From: an uncultured Lachnospiraceae bacterium
Lineage (GTDB): Bacteria > Bacillota_A > Clostridia > Lachnospirales > Lachnospiraceae
Length of the DNA: 42,421 bases
Reading direction: 5' to 3'
NCBI GenBank assembly: GCA_902801585.1
Contig: CADCIU010000026.1
Location: 1 to 42,421, forward strand
Notes under the pieces: model-generated
Seen by the model: only the letters and a program-made list of their open reading frames with translations
The model's database searches: none
Told to the model about the DNA's origin: nothing
In this document: positions 8,551 through 16,867 of the stretch, piece after piece
Layout: every line of letters begins with the position of its first letter
Position numbering within the stretch: position 1 is the first letter of the stretch
Position numbers and translations under genes: made by a program

Positions 8551-9480
8551 ATGAAAAAGTATTTTGCAATGCTTCTTGCAGGCATGATGGCATTCTCTCT
8601 GGCAGCTTGCGGCGGCAGCAGTTCCGCATCTTCTTCAGAGCCCGCAGCCGAGACTGAGGCAGAAGCTCCCGCTGAGGAAGCAGAGGCTCCCGCTGAGGAG
8701 GCTGAAGCTCCTGCAGAGCAGACTGAGGCTCCCGCTGAGGAAGCTGAGGCTCCCGCTGAGGCAGCTCAGACTGATGCAGAAGTCACCACCATTGAGGCAG
8801 GCAAGCTTCACATGGCTACAAACGCTGCTTTCCCGCCCTATGAGATGATTTCCGACAACGGAGGATACGAGGGAATCGATGTCGAGGTCGCTACCATGAT
8901 CGCTGAAAAGCTCGGCCTTGAGCTCGTAGTAGACGATATGGAATTCGGTTCTGTCATCACTTCCGTTCAGAGCGGCAAGGCAGACATCGCAATGGCCGGT
9001 CTTACTGTCACTGAAGAGCGCAAGCAGAACGTCGACTTCACAGCTTCTTATGCGACCGGCGTTCAGGTCATCATCGTGCCTGAGGATTCCGATATCAAGA
9101 CCGTTGACGACCTCGCAAATGACAAGATGATCGGTGTCCAGGACGGCACGACCGGTTACATCTACTGCTCCGCTGACGTAGCGGACGGCGGATACGGCGA
9201 AGACCACGTCACATCCTATCCCAACGGCGCTATGGCGATCGAAGCTCTTAAGGGCGGCAAGGTCGACGCCGTCGTCATCGACAACGAGCCCGCTAAGGCA
9301 TTTGTCGCAGCCAACGAAGGCCTGAAGATCCTCGACACAGAATACATCGTCGAGAATTACGCGATCGGTATCTCCAAGGATAACCCCGGCCTTCGCGACG
9401 CAGTTGACAAAGCCCTTCAGGAACTCATCGCAGACGGCTCTGTCCAGAAGATCGTTGACAAGTATATCACCGCTGAGTAA
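8551..9480 (+). CDS. Polar amino-acid ABC transporter substrate-binding lipoprotein
   Basis: Extracellular lipid-anchored binding protein (family 3 solute-binding, SBP_bac_3) for an amino-acid importer. The ATG at 8551 follows a consensus AGGAGG; an upstream in-frame ATG at 8515 lies before this site and is rejected. The 309 residues comprise a signal peptide with lipobox LAAC (Cys20), an acidic linker of five degenerate 7-residue repeats (EAPAEEA), then the two-lobed domain: ATNAAFPPYEM near its start, GIDVEVATMIAEKLG, and ADIAMAGLTVTEERK, the family's ligand-contact region. The ligand cannot be told by eye; glutamine, cystine or another polar amino acid is likely. Permease and ATPase genes follow. 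Confidence 0.93.
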   Translation: MKKYFAMLLAGMMAFSLAACGGSSSASSSEPAAETEAEAPAEEAEAPAEEAEAPAEQTEAPAEEAEAPAEAAQTDAEVTTIEAGKLHMATNAAFPPYEMISDNGGYEGIDVEVATMIAEKLGLELVVDDMEFGSVITSVQSGKADIAMAGLTVTEERKQNVDFTASYATGVQVIIVPEDSDIKTVDDLANDKMIGVQDGTTGYIYCSADVADGGYGEDHVTSYPNGAMAIEALKGGKVDAVVIDNEPAKAFVAANEGLKILDTEYIVENYAIGISKDNPGLRDAVDKALQELIADGSVQKIVDKYITAE

Positions 9481-9525
9481 TGATCTGACGGCAGTATTCG
9501 AACAGCATAATTTCTGATTCACCTA

Positions 9526-9567
9526 ATCGCCATGTCCGGTCCGGTCACGACTTCCGGACATGGCGAT
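9526..9567 (+). promoter_or_regulatory. Intercistronic 14-bp hairpin between binding-protein and permease genes
   Basis: Perfect 14-bp inverted repeat (arms ATCGCCATGTCCGG at 9526-9539 and CCGGACATGGCGAT at 9554-9567) with a 14-nt loop and no following T-run. The position after the binding-protein gene fits an mRNA-stability or read-through element that gives more binding protein than permease. An ATG at 9560 lies inside the stem and is an unlikely start. Confidence 0.75.
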
Positions 9568-9607
9568 CTTCTGTATTTATAATCTGATAGCATTCGGAGG
9601 TAACAGT

Positions 9608-10327
9608 TTGGGCACATTATTTCAGGATCTGGCTTCACAGTTCCATCAAAGTTTTATCGAAGCCGACAGGTGGAAGCGCTATCTGGACGGTATTGGAATC
9701 TCATTCACCGTCACCCTGGGGGCGCTGCTGATCGGTATCGTTCTCGGTATCCTGGTCGCCATCGTGCGCACCCTGCACGACCAGCAGAAAAGTACGGACC
9801 GCAATCTCCTTTTGGGTTTCGTCAACAAGCTCTGCGAGATCTATACGACCGTGATCCGCGGAACGCCTATGATGGTCCAGCTGCTGATCATGGGTTTCGT
9901 CATCTTTAAATCCAGCCGCAATCTGGTCGGCGTGGCGATCCTGTCTCTGGGGATCAACTCCGGTGCTTACACGGCGGAGATCATCCGAAGCGGCATTATG
10001 TCGATCGATCCCGGTCAGATGGAAGCGGGACGCAGCCTCGGCATGGACTACATCACTGTCATGAAGGACATCATCATCCCGCAGGCGATCAAGAACATAC
10101 TCCCCGCCCTCGGCAATGAGCTCATCACGCTCTTCAAAGATACTTCTCTTGTCACCGTGATCGGCTTAACGGATCTCACTAAAGCAGCACAACAGATCCA
10201 GTCCAAAACATACCAGGCTTTCATGCCTTACATCGGAATCGCGATCATGTATCTGGTCGTCGTCATGATCCTGACCAAGCTGCTCGGAATACTGGAGAGG
10301 AGGATGAGAGAAAGTGACAGACGTTAA
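9608..10327 (+). CDS. Polar amino-acid ABC transporter permease
   Basis: Membrane permease of the HisM/GlnP type, 239 residues. The family motif for ATPase contact is intact ([20 protein letters not shown], then [20 protein letters not shown] and the [16 protein letters not shown] tail), and membrane segments run from about residue 25 to the end. The start is taken as TTG at 9608 because CGGAGG ends 7 nt before it; the in-frame ATG at 9560 is buried in the upstream hairpin. Its 3' end overlaps the ATPase gene by 14 nt, implying translational coupling. It probably forms a homodimeric channel, as only one permease gene is present. Confidence 0.93.
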   Translation: MGTLFQDLASQFHQSFIEADRWKRYLDGIGISFTVTLGALLIGIVLGILVAIVRTLHDQQKSTDRNLLLGFVNKLCEIYTTVIRGTPMMVQLLIMGFVIFKSSRNLVGVAILSLGINSGAYTAEIIRSGIMSIDPGQMEAGRSLGMDYITVMKDIIIPQAIKNILPALGNELITLFKDTSLVTVIGLTDLTKAAQQIQSKTYQAFMPYIGIAIMYLVVVMILTKLLGILERRMRESDRR

Positions 10328-11093
10328 CAAAAACAATCAGCCCGCCGGCGGCGGCCAGCCGGGCGAAGTCATGATCCATGTGGAGGATCTCAGAAAGTCC
10401 TTTGGCGACAACAATGTGCTCAACGGTATCACGCAGGATATCCGAAGAGGCGAGAAGGTCGTCATCATCGGCCCTTCCGGTTCCGGAAAATCGACATTCC
10501 TGCGCTGCCTCAATCTCCTGGAGGTGCCCACAAGCGGCAAGATCATCTTCGAGGGAACAGACCTGACCGATAAGAGCACGGACATCAACATGATCCGCAG
10601 AAAAATGGGAATGGTATTCCAGCATTTCAATCTCTTTCCCAACATGACCGTCCGCAGGAATATTACCCTTGCCCCGGTCCGCACCGGTTTTATGACACAG
10701 GATCAGGCGGACATGGAGGCAGAGCGTCTTCTGACGCGTGTCGGTCTTTTGGACAAGGCAGACGCCTATCCTGCCAGCCTGTCCGGCGGTCAGAAACAGC
10801 GTATCGCCATCGTCCGCGCACTGGCTATGAATCCGGACATGCTCCTGTTTGACGAGCCCACCTCCGCCCTCGATCCCGAAATGGTCGGCGAAGTTCTGGA
10901 AGTTATGAAGGAGCTCGCGAACGCCGGCATGACCATGGCCGTCGTCACACACGAGATGGGATTTGCGCGTGAAGTGGGAACGAGAGTCCTCTTTATCGAC
11001 GAGGGCATTGTCAAAGAAGAGAATACCCCTCAGGAATTCTTCTCCAATCCTAAGAACCCTCGTCTGCAGGACTTCTTGTCCAAGGTGCTGTAA
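10314..11093 (+). CDS. Polar amino-acid ABC transporter ATP-binding protein (GlnQ-type)
   Basis: ATPase energising the importer, 259 residues. Walker [10 protein letters not shown] at about 53-61, Q-loop in [14 protein letters not shown], signature [15 protein letters not shown], Walker [15 protein letters not shown] and switch histidine in VVTHEMGFA are all present. The GTG start at 10314 follows GGAGAGGAGG at 10-nt spacing and lies inside the permease gene. The first 19 residues are a Gly/Asn-rich extension before the usual domain start [11 protein letters not shown]; initiation at that Met is possible but has no ribosome site. Third and last gene of the operon; two back-to-back terminators follow. 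Confidence 0.95.
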   Translation: MTDVNKNNQPAGGGQPGEVMIHVEDLRKSFGDNNVLNGITQDIRRGEKVVIIGPSGSGKSTFLRCLNLLEVPTSGKIIFEGTDLTDKSTDINMIRRKMGMVFQHFNLFPNMTVRRNITLAPVRTGFMTQDQADMEAERLLTRVGLLDKADAYPASLSGGQKQRIAIVRALAMNPDMLLFDEPTSALDPEMVGEVLEVMKELANAGMTMAVVTHEMGFAREVGTRVLFIDEGIVKEENTPQEFFSNPKNPRLQDFLSKVL

Positions 11094-11125
11094 AGGCATA
11101 CAAGGGCTTACGAACTCCGGATATG

Positions 11126-11158
11126 AAAAAAAATCAGGCGCCGTGACCGGCGCCTGAT
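11126..11158 (-). terminator. Terminator for the nitroreductase gene (minus strand)
   Basis: An 11-bp stem ATCAGGCGCCG/CGGCGCCTGAT (11133-11143 with 11148-11158), loop TGAC. The A-run at 11126-11133 gives a U-run after the hairpin on the minus strand, so it terminates leftward transcription. Confidence 0.8.
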
Positions 11159-11173
11159 CTATGGATCGATCTG

Positions 11174-11203
11174 ACGCAGCCGCGCTTTCGCGGCTGCGTT
11201 TTT
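11174..11203 (+). terminator. Terminator of the amino-acid ABC operon (plus strand)
   Basis: An 11-bp stem ACGCAGCCGCG/CGCGGCTGCGT (11174-11184 with 11189-11199), loop CTTT, followed by TTTTT and further T-rich sequence. Classic intrinsic terminator, 80 nt after the ATPase stop. Confidence 0.9.
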
Positions 11204-11269
11204 GGTTTATTGTCGAAACTTCTCTGCCGTTTGGAGTGTGCTTGCACTCCTTGATCACCATACAACCCC

Positions 11270-11857
11270 TCAGGAAATGATCTCATATCTCCCTTCTCTT
11301 CTCTTGGGCATCCTGGGCTCCTGGTCCGGGTAGCCGAAGGTCAAAAGCGCCATCATTTTCCCTTTGTCAGGCGCGAACTGCTCCCTGAGGGCCTCGTCGA
11401 GTCCGGCCTCCAGAGGCGACGTCATCCAGCAGGAACCGATCCCCTTGTCATATGCTGTCAGCAGCATGTTCTCGATCGCTGCTGCCGTACTCTGCATCAG
11501 CTCTTTCTCTTTGCGGGTATATACTTCGTCGTCCTTGTAAAGAAAGACGAGCACACAGAGGGGAGCGTCTCCGAGCATTCCGATGAAATGCCTTGTCTCC
11601 GCTACGACCTGAGGATACTTTTTAAAGCGATCCTCCAGGGACGGCATCACCGCTTCCGAAACTTTCTGCATGGTCTCGATGATCTGATCGAGCTTGTCCC
11701 TTCTCGAGACCGCGACAAAATACCACGGCTGCAGGTTGGAAGCCGACGGCGCCATGATCCCCGCCTCCAGGATCTCCCGGATATCCTCCTCACGGATCGG
11801 TGTTTTCTTGTACTTTCTGACTGATCTTCTGCCCATGATGGCTTCTTTGACGTTCAT
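11270..11857 (-). CDS. Nitroreductase family protein
   Basis: FMN-dependent NAD(P)H oxidoreductase fold, 195 residues. The phosphate-binding RRSVRKYKK segment (about 10-18) and PSASNLQPWYFVAV (about 37-50) match the family's FMN contact regions; GIGSCWMTSPLEAG lies in the second half. The ATG at 11857 follows AAAGGGAG. It is probably monocistronic: corA ends 60 nt upstream and a terminator follows. The physiological substrate cannot be inferred; members reduce nitro compounds, quinones or flavins. Confidence 0.9.
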   Translation of the reverse strand: MNVKEAIMGRRSVRKYKKTPIREEDIREILEAGIMAPSASNLQPWYFVAVSRRDKLDQIIETMQKVSEAVMPSLEDRFKKYPQVVAETRHFIGMLGDAPLCVLVFLYKDDEVYTRKEKELMQSTAAAIENMLLTAYDKGIGSCWMTSPLEAGLDEALREQFAPDKGKMMALLTFGYPDQEPRMPKRREGRYEIIS

Positions 11858-11916
11858 TTGCTGCTCCCTTTCTCTTTATATACTCACTATGTTGTCATTG
11901 GGATACATCCCGCTGC

Positions 11917-12843
11917 TCACAGCCACTTGCGTTTACGAAACCATGCGATTCCTCCGATCAGGATCGTCAGGCTCACGCCGAATACCACATAATAGCTGTA
12001 TCTCCATTTCAGCTCCGGCATGTAGACAAAGTTCATTCCGTACCAGCCCGCGATCAGTGTAAGGGGCATGAAGATGGCCGTCACGATCGTGAGCACCGTC
12101 ATGATCCGGTTCATGCGGATATCCAGCTGTGTGGAGAAGAGTTCCCGGAGCTGGACCGTGTAGTCTCTGAGCGATTTGACCTGGTCCATCAGGCGCATCA
12201 CGCGCTCTGTAAACAGTCGGAAATAGCGCAGGTTGACCTCTTTGAAGAAGCCGTTCTCATTCTCCTCGAGCTCCTGGCCGAAATCCAGCAGCTGCTCATA
12301 GTGGATGCGCAGATCCATAAGGAACTTGCGGATCTCATTGAGTCTGTCCGGATACTGTTCCAGTCCTCCCTCGAGGATCTCGTCCTCGATCTGTCCCAGC
12401 TCCTGCTCAGTCTCGATCAGGATGCGGAGATCTCTTTCGATCAGTATCTCCAGAAAGTCATACAGGAACCGCTCCAGAGAAGGCAGTCTCCACCGTTTCC
12501 TCCAGCTGATCTTCTCCACCATTTTGGCTGCAAATTCGCCGTTTTCTATGAAAACGATCCCCTTCTCATCCAGTGCGAACGCGAACCTGTGGGGCTTCCC
12601 GCCCATCTCGGACCTGCGCGGCACATAGAAGCTGCCCGTCAGCGAGTCAAAGTTGACGATGGCCTTCGTTTCCAGCACATCGGAAGGATCCATATCCATA
12701 TCGATGATCATGTCGAACCGGTCTTTGGTCCTATACCAAGTCTCCAGGTCCATGACGACCACATAAGGCGGGTCGCCCGGTTTGCGTTTTATAAGGTCGT
12801 CCGCACTGCACGGAGTGAGGGTTTCTTTGATCTGATAATACAT
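11917..12843 (-). CDS. corA: CorA-family magnesium/cobalt transport protein
   Basis: Membrane channel for divalent cations, 308 residues. The large N-terminal cytoplasmic part is rich in charged helices (about residues 100-240), followed by two C-terminal membrane segments. The signature GMNF in AGWYGMNFVYMPEL sits between them at the pore mouth, and the basic tail RKRKWL is typical. The ATG at 12843 has only a weak ribosome site. It is divergent from the symporter gene at 13022. No Mg2+-sensing leader was recognised in the short gap. The gene symbol reflects the family; zinc or cobalt transport by a relative is possible. Confidence 0.88.
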   Translation of the reverse strand: MYYQIKETLTPCSADDLIKRKPGDPPYVVVMDLETWYRTKDRFDMIIDMDMDPSDVLETKAIVNFDSLTGSFYVPRRSEMGGKPHRFAFALDEKGIVFIENGEFAAKMVEKISWRKRWRLPSLERFLYDFLEILIERDLRILIETEQELGQIEDEILEGGLEQYPDRLNEIRKFLMDLRIHYEQLLDFGQELEENENGFFKEVNLRYFRLFTERVMRLMDQVKSLRDYTVQLRELFSTQLDIRMNRIMTVLTIVTAIFMPLTLIAGWYGMNFVYMPELKWRYSYYVVFGVSLTILIGGIAWFRKRKWL

Positions 12844-13021
12844 AATAATCTGTACCCGGTATTACGCGTTGTTTCCTGCTCTGTTAAGTGACTTAAATAT
12901 GCCTTATCAGTATTATAGAACTTTGCTCAAAGTATCGAAAGAAGAATTTACCCGCCATCCCTTGTCTTCTGATATACTGGAAACAGTTATAGTGTCACGC
13001 AAATTAAGGAATGGTCTGAGC

Positions 13022-14650
13022 ATGTTTCGTAAAATGCAAAAAATCAAACAGCTGGACACAGTATACAAACTGGATTATGCCTCTGTTGACGAAGTGTCCA
13101 TTCAAGTTCAGGAGTTTCTCCGTTCACTGAAAGTGGAGCGGAGCAATGCGATTCGTGTGAGATTGTCTGTCGAGGAAGCTCTGCTGCGATGGATCGATCA
13201 CTTCCGGGAGGAGCTCGATTTCCGTCTGGAAATGGGCATGCACTGGGGGCGCCCTTTTATTGTTCTCAAACTGTGGGGCAGCGAATATGACCCTCTCAAA
13301 AGGAATGACAGCGAACTGGGCCTTTGGGCCGGAGACCTGCTGGGTGCGATCGGTCTCGTTCCGATCTTCAAGTACATCAACGGCTGCAATATTTTGCAGA
13401 TTCCCTTAAAGCGTCCTCACCGAAATCCGGGCATCACACTGCTCTTTTTTACGCTGGCGGGCGCTGTCCTCGGAATTACAGTGAATCTGCTCTTTTCGGA
13501 TGTGATCCGTACAAATCTGACCGTCATGGTGCTGACGCCGCTGCAGAATGCTTTTATCCGCATCCTCAATGCAGTATCCGCACCGGTTATGTTCCTGTCC
13601 GTTTTGACAACGACCTGCAGCGTGGGCGGTATTTCCGCTACCGGCAAATACAGTAAGAGACTGGTCAGCCGCTTTCTTCTGTACAGTACCGTCTTCACGG
13701 TCATTTCCGTTGTTTTGAGCCGGGCCGCATTTGCGATCAATGTCAGTACTGCGTCTCCACTGTCAGAGCGGGAAGTCGCGAGTGTACTGGATTTCTTTTT
13801 GGATATCTTTCCCGGCGACATCCTGTCTCCCTTCATTCGCGGCGATTTTACCCAGCTCATCGTGATCGCGCTGGTTCTTGGAAATGCGCTTATAATCGGC
13901 GGCGCCAAAGTCCGGTCACTCGTCACCATCATCGAGGAAGCCAACATGGCGGGGCTGGTGATCGCAGAGTGGATCTCGGATCTCTCTCCCTGGTTCGTCG
14001 CTGTTTTGACCATTATAGGGATCCAGAACAACACTGCACACATGCTGCTCGGCATTTGGAAACCCGCGCTCCTGATCACCTTGTTCTCTGTTTTGGCACT
14101 CCTTCTCAAAATGCTGCACGTGAGCCTGAGGTACAGTGTTTCCATGTCGGACCTCTGGGCTAAGATGAGGCGGTCTTTTGTGCTCTCTCTGAGAACCTTT
14201 TCTGTGGATTCTCCTTATGCGGAGAATATTAAGTGCTGTGAGAAGAAACTCGGGATCAGCAAACAGCTGACATCCTACTGTCTTCCGGTCGGTTTGATCT
14301 GCTTCATGCCGGTGAGCACGGTCGCCTCCATGATCTTCACGCTTTACACAGCGGAGTGCTATAAGGTGCCGGTCTCTGCGGTATGGATGATCATGGGACT
14401 CTTTCTCGCGGTGATGCTGGCTGCGGCGGGGCCGCCGACGGCCGGGATCGGAATCCTCACCTATACGGTAATGTTCAGCAAACTCCATATACCGGCGCCG
14501 GCGCTGACGATCGTGCTGATCGGTGATATTCTGATGGGATTTGTGATCTATCCGGTGAACCAGGCGCTGCTGCAGCTGGAAATGATCTTCGAAGCGGACC
14601 GGATGGGTCTTTTAAACATGAAAATGCTGCGGAGCAAGTCCAAAGAATAG
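13022..14650 (+). CDS. Histidine-kinase-like ATPase domain fused to a dicarboxylate/amino-acid:cation symporter
   Basis: A 542-residue membrane protein. Residues about 10-125 resemble an RsbW-type ATP-binding domain: RVRLSVEEALLRWIDHF aligns with the N-box helix but lacks its asparagine, and LGLWAGDLLGAIGLVPIFKY resembles the later glycine-rich part and last helix. The remainder (from about 135) is a DAACS-type symporter with eight or so membrane segments; FSVDSPYAENIKCC and AAAGPPTAGIGILTY stand where glutamate symporters carry their serine-rich and proline-rich re-entrant loops, and the NMDG motif is not recognisable. The ATG at 13022 has AAGGA upstream; in-frame starts at 12869 (TTG) and 12899 add sequence that does not look coding. 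Substrate and role of the fused domain are unknown. Confidence 0.75.
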   Translation: MFRKMQKIKQLDTVYKLDYASVDEVSIQVQEFLRSLKVERSNAIRVRLSVEEALLRWIDHFREELDFRLEMGMHWGRPFIVLKLWGSEYDPLKRNDSELGLWAGDLLGAIGLVPIFKYINGCNILQIPLKRPHRNPGITLLFFTLAGAVLGITVNLLFSDVIRTNLTVMVLTPLQNAFIRILNAVSAPVMFLSVLTTTCSVGGISATGKYSKRLVSRFLLYSTVFTVISVVLSRAAFAINVSTASPLSEREVASVLDFFLDIFPGDILSPFIRGDFTQLIVIALVLGNALIIGGAKVRSLVTIIEEANMAGLVIAEWISDLSPWFVAVLTIIGIQNNTAHMLLGIWKPALLITLFSVLALLLKMLHVSLRYSVSMSDLWAKMRRSFVLSLRTFSVDSPYAENIKCCEKKLGISKQLTSYCLPVGLICFMPVSTVASMIFTLYTAECYKVPVSAVWMIMGLFLAVMLAAAGPPTAGIGILTYTVMFSKLHIPAPALTIVLIGDILMGFVIYPVNQALLQLEMIFEADRMGLLNMKMLRSKSKE

Positions 14651-14661
14651 CGGTGACGGGG

Positions 14662-14682
14662 CTGTCCGCGATTCGCGGACAG
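14662..14682 (+). terminator. Hairpin after the symporter gene
   Basis: A 9-bp perfect stem CTGTCCGCG/CGCGGACAG (14662-14670 with 14674-14682), loop ATT, 12 nt past the stop codon. The following sequence is only weakly T-rich, so termination may be partial. Confidence 0.5.
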
Positions 14683-14736
14683 TTCAGGATTTGAGGGCGG
14701 TTCAGGGCTCGCGGAAATTCAGATGTCACGTGCATT

Positions 14737-15135
14737 TCAGACATCTGTAAAGATAAAATTGTAAGTCGAGAGCAGACGGTCCCGGTCATCTGTTATTTCT
14801 GCACTGATAAAACAAAGTTTCTTCCCGCGCTTGGCCACATGTGCATGACAGTGCAGGGACTCTGCGGCTTTGTCTGCGGCGCGGAGGTAATTGACACTGC
14901 CGCTCACTGTGACACCGTTTCCTCCTACGCTCAGATAAGCCATCCCGCAGGTGACGTCCGCGAGGTTAAACAGAACAGCCCCATAGGGCATGCCGTAGAA
15001 ATTCCTATGCCGGGGGAGCAGCTGCATGGTGCTTGCTGCTTCCCCTTTTTCTGTGCTCTCGAAGCATATTCCAAACTTTTCTTCCAACTCTTTCGAGGCG
15101 ATTCGGGCTGCTTCTTCACTGTTTACCGGTGTCAT
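14737..15135 (-). CDS. PaaI-type hotdog-fold thioesterase
   Basis: Acyl-CoA thioesterase-like protein, 132 residues, the size of single hotdog domains. FYGMPYGAVLFNLADVTCGMA matches the family pattern (xGxxxGxxxxxLADxAxGxA), in which the Asp lies on the hotdog helix; VSGSVNYLRAA matches the strand that follows. The ATG at 15135 follows GAGGAG at good spacing. It is the next minus-strand gene after the MATE gene, with a small hairpin between them. The natural substrate (phenylacetyl-CoA-like or other acyl-CoA) cannot be told. Confidence 0.85.
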   Translation of the reverse strand: MTPVNSEEAARIASKELEEKFGICFESTEKGEAASTMQLLPRHRNFYGMPYGAVLFNLADVTCGMAYLSVGGNGVTVSGSVNYLRAADKAAESLHCHAHVAKRGKKLCFISAEITDDRDRLLSTYNFIFTDV

Positions 15136-15173
15136 ATTTGTCTCCTCGTATTATAGTGTAATAGTCTTACTCA

Positions 15174-15192
15174 CCCGAGCCTCAGGCTCGGG
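15174..15192 (-). terminator. Small GC-rich hairpin after the MATE gene
   Basis: Perfect 8-bp stem CCCGAGCC/GGCTCGGG around a TCA loop, directly after the MATE stop codon on the minus strand. There is no U-run, so it may be an mRNA 3' structure or a repeat copy: the GGCTCGGGGA motif recurs at 16615-16624 beyond the other end of the MATE gene. Confidence 0.45.
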
Positions 15193-15194
15193 GA

Positions 15195-16586
15195 TCAAAC
15201 GGTAATGTCTTTGATCCAGATTCCCTTGTTCACGAGCGCTGCTCCGATCAGAACTTTGACCAGTTCACAAGATAACACCGCCGCGTACATCGGCAGGATC
15301 GGCAGGCTTGTATAATGGGCCAGCAGGAAAGCGGCCGGAATGGACACCACCCAGCAAAAACACGAGTCAAACAGAAAAGTGATGAATGTTTTGCCGCCGG
15401 ATCGGATGATAAAGTAGGCCGCGTTATTAATGGAATGGATGGGCATAAAGGCAGCCATCAGGAGGATCAGTCCTGTCGCCAGCGCGCGGATCTCGTCCGT
15501 CGTGTTGTAAATTCTCGGGAACACAGAAGAAACTGAGATCATCATCAAGGATGAGAGCACGCACAGGAGAAACGAAAAGATCATCAGCCTCCAGGCTTCG
15601 TCCTTGAGATCTTTGACGCGCGACTCTCCCCATTCGCCGAGCTTTTGACCGATGATGATCGCCGTAGCCGACCCCATTGCAATGAATGCGACATTGAACA
15701 CATTGCCCAATGTCTGCGCGATGTTGAACGCCGACACCACAGACAGCCCTCGGATGCTGTAACACTGCGTGAGCATCGCCTGCCCTCCGGACCAGAGCGC
15801 CTCATTCAGAAGAAGCGGAAATCCTTTCAGGATGCAGCTGCGCGTGAGTTCCCACGGTACATACAGGCTTCGGTACGCACCGACGATAAACGGTATTTTG
15901 GCAGTGTGCGTGTGCGCCCAAACTGCCATGTATGCAAGTTCCACAAATCTCGCGATCACCGTCGCCGATGCTGCGCCGACAACACCCATTGCCGGTGCGC
16001 CGAGCTTACCATAGATCAAAATATAGTTCCCCGCCAGGTTCACACCGACCGCTGTAAACGTTGCGATCATAGGGGCGATCGTTTCTCCGTGGGAACGGAT
16101 CGTCGTGTCATAAGCCTGCGTGACCGCAAACGGCAAAAAGCCGATGCACATCACGGTCAGATAACTGCGTGCGGCCTGCATGGTCGCTTCGACGGATCCC
16201 CCGCCGCCGTCTTCGTGCAGATAGAGCCTGATCAGGAATTCCCCGTGATTCATGAAAATACAAAGACCTGCTGCCGTCAATAGAACTGCTGTCAGCATCT
16301 GCAGTCGGAATGTATGGCGGATCCCCTCCCGGTCATTCTTGCCGCAATACTGCGCGGTAAAAATACCGATCCCGGAGAGCCCGCCGAATACGCACAGATT
16401 CCACACAAACAGCAGGGCGTTCACAATGGAGACACCGGTCATCGGATCCGTTCCGACCCTGCCCACCATGATATTGTCCAGCATATTCACGAAGTTGGTG
16501 ATGCCGTTCTGCAGCATGATCGGCAGGGCGATCGTCATCGTATTCCATATGAAGTTCTTATTTAGTGTCGATCTGAGGAGTTTCAA
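15195..16586 (-). CDS. MATE family multidrug/cation antiporter
   Basis: Twelve-helix MATE exporter, 463 residues, normal length. It opens with WNTMTIALPIMLQNGITNFV, and the first helices carry the family pattern NMLDNIMVGRVG; the second half repeats the fold (FPLLLNEALWSGGQAMLTQC, then NVAFIAMGSATAIIIGQ). It probably exports drugs or metabolites with Na+ or H+ exchange. The start is TTG at 16586, with a weak GAAGAGAG ribosome site; an ATG 16 codons inside lies after the beginning of the conserved first helix and is less likely. The gene is flanked by near-identical GC-rich 13-mers (15182-15194 and 16612-16624). Confidence 0.9.
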   Translation of the reverse strand: MKLLRSTLNKNFIWNTMTIALPIMLQNGITNFVNMLDNIMVGRVGTDPMTGVSIVNALLFVWNLCVFGGLSGIGIFTAQYCGKNDREGIRHTFRLQMLTAVLLTAAGLCIFMNHGEFLIRLYLHEDGGGGSVEATMQAARSYLTVMCIGFLPFAVTQAYDTTIRSHGETIAPMIATFTAVGVNLAGNYILIYGKLGAPAMGVVGAASATVIARFVELAYMAVWAHTHTAKIPFIVGAYRSLYVPWELTRSCILKGFPLLLNEALWSGGQAMLTQCYSIRGLSVVSAFNIAQTLGNVFNVAFIAMGSATAIIIGQKLGEWGESRVKDLKDEAWRLMIFSFLLCVLSSLMMISVSSVFPRIYNTTDEIRALATGLILLMAAFMPIHSINNAAYFIIRSGGKTFITFLFDSCFCWVVSIPAAFLLAHYTSLPILPMYAAVLSCELVKVLIGAALVNKGIWIKDITV

Positions 16587-16605
16587 TGCGGTAAATCTCT
16601 CTTCT

Positions 16606-16742
16606 CGGGCCTCGGGCTCGGGGAATGTCTTCGCAGCCGGAAAAACTGCTGCTTTTTATTATGCATGGGGCTTTTGCATTATGCAACCGGCTGTTTTTAA
16701 GGCCTGATCGGGGTTATATACTGCAAACGAGCCCGAGGCCCG
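16606..16742. repeat. 137-bp nested inverted-repeat element
   Basis: Perfect 15-bp terminal inverted repeats (CGGGCCTCGGGCTCG at 16606-16620, its complement at 16728-16742) enclose a second inverted repeat CAGCCGG/CCGGCTG (16634-16640 with 16687-16693) that is followed by TTTTT on the plus strand. The core repeats ATTATGCA twice. It may be a structured RNA, a bidirectional terminator, or a small MITE-like element; there is no coding capacity. Confidence 0.6.
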
Positions 16743-16790
16743 GCAGCGGAAGCATTCCCGAGCACGAGGTTCCGGAAAAAGAAAGTAAAG

Positions 16791-16820
16791 AGTGAACTCC
16801 GCCAAGGAATCTGCTATAAT
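16791..16820 (+). promoter_or_regulatory. Extended -10 promoter for the 82-residue membrane protein
   Basis: TGCTATAAT (extended -10, hexamer at 16815-16820), with a poor -35 (TGAACT at 16-bp spacing). The start of the small gene lies about 45 nt further on. Confidence 0.55.
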
Positions 16821-16867
16821 GTAGCGGTGAACGAACCACTCAATATACACTCAGAACATGGGGGAAA

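Noticed and set aside
8635..9522. 295-codon open frame antisense to the binding-protein gene
   Set aside because: Codon-bias mirror of a highly biased gene; no domain and no start signal.
10263..11261. 332-codon frame antisense to the ATPase gene
   Set aside because: Shadow of a gene with complete ABC motifs.
15150..15155. TATAAT on the minus strand before the thioesterase gene
   Set aside because: Transcription from it would start inside the ribosome site, and no -35 is visible.
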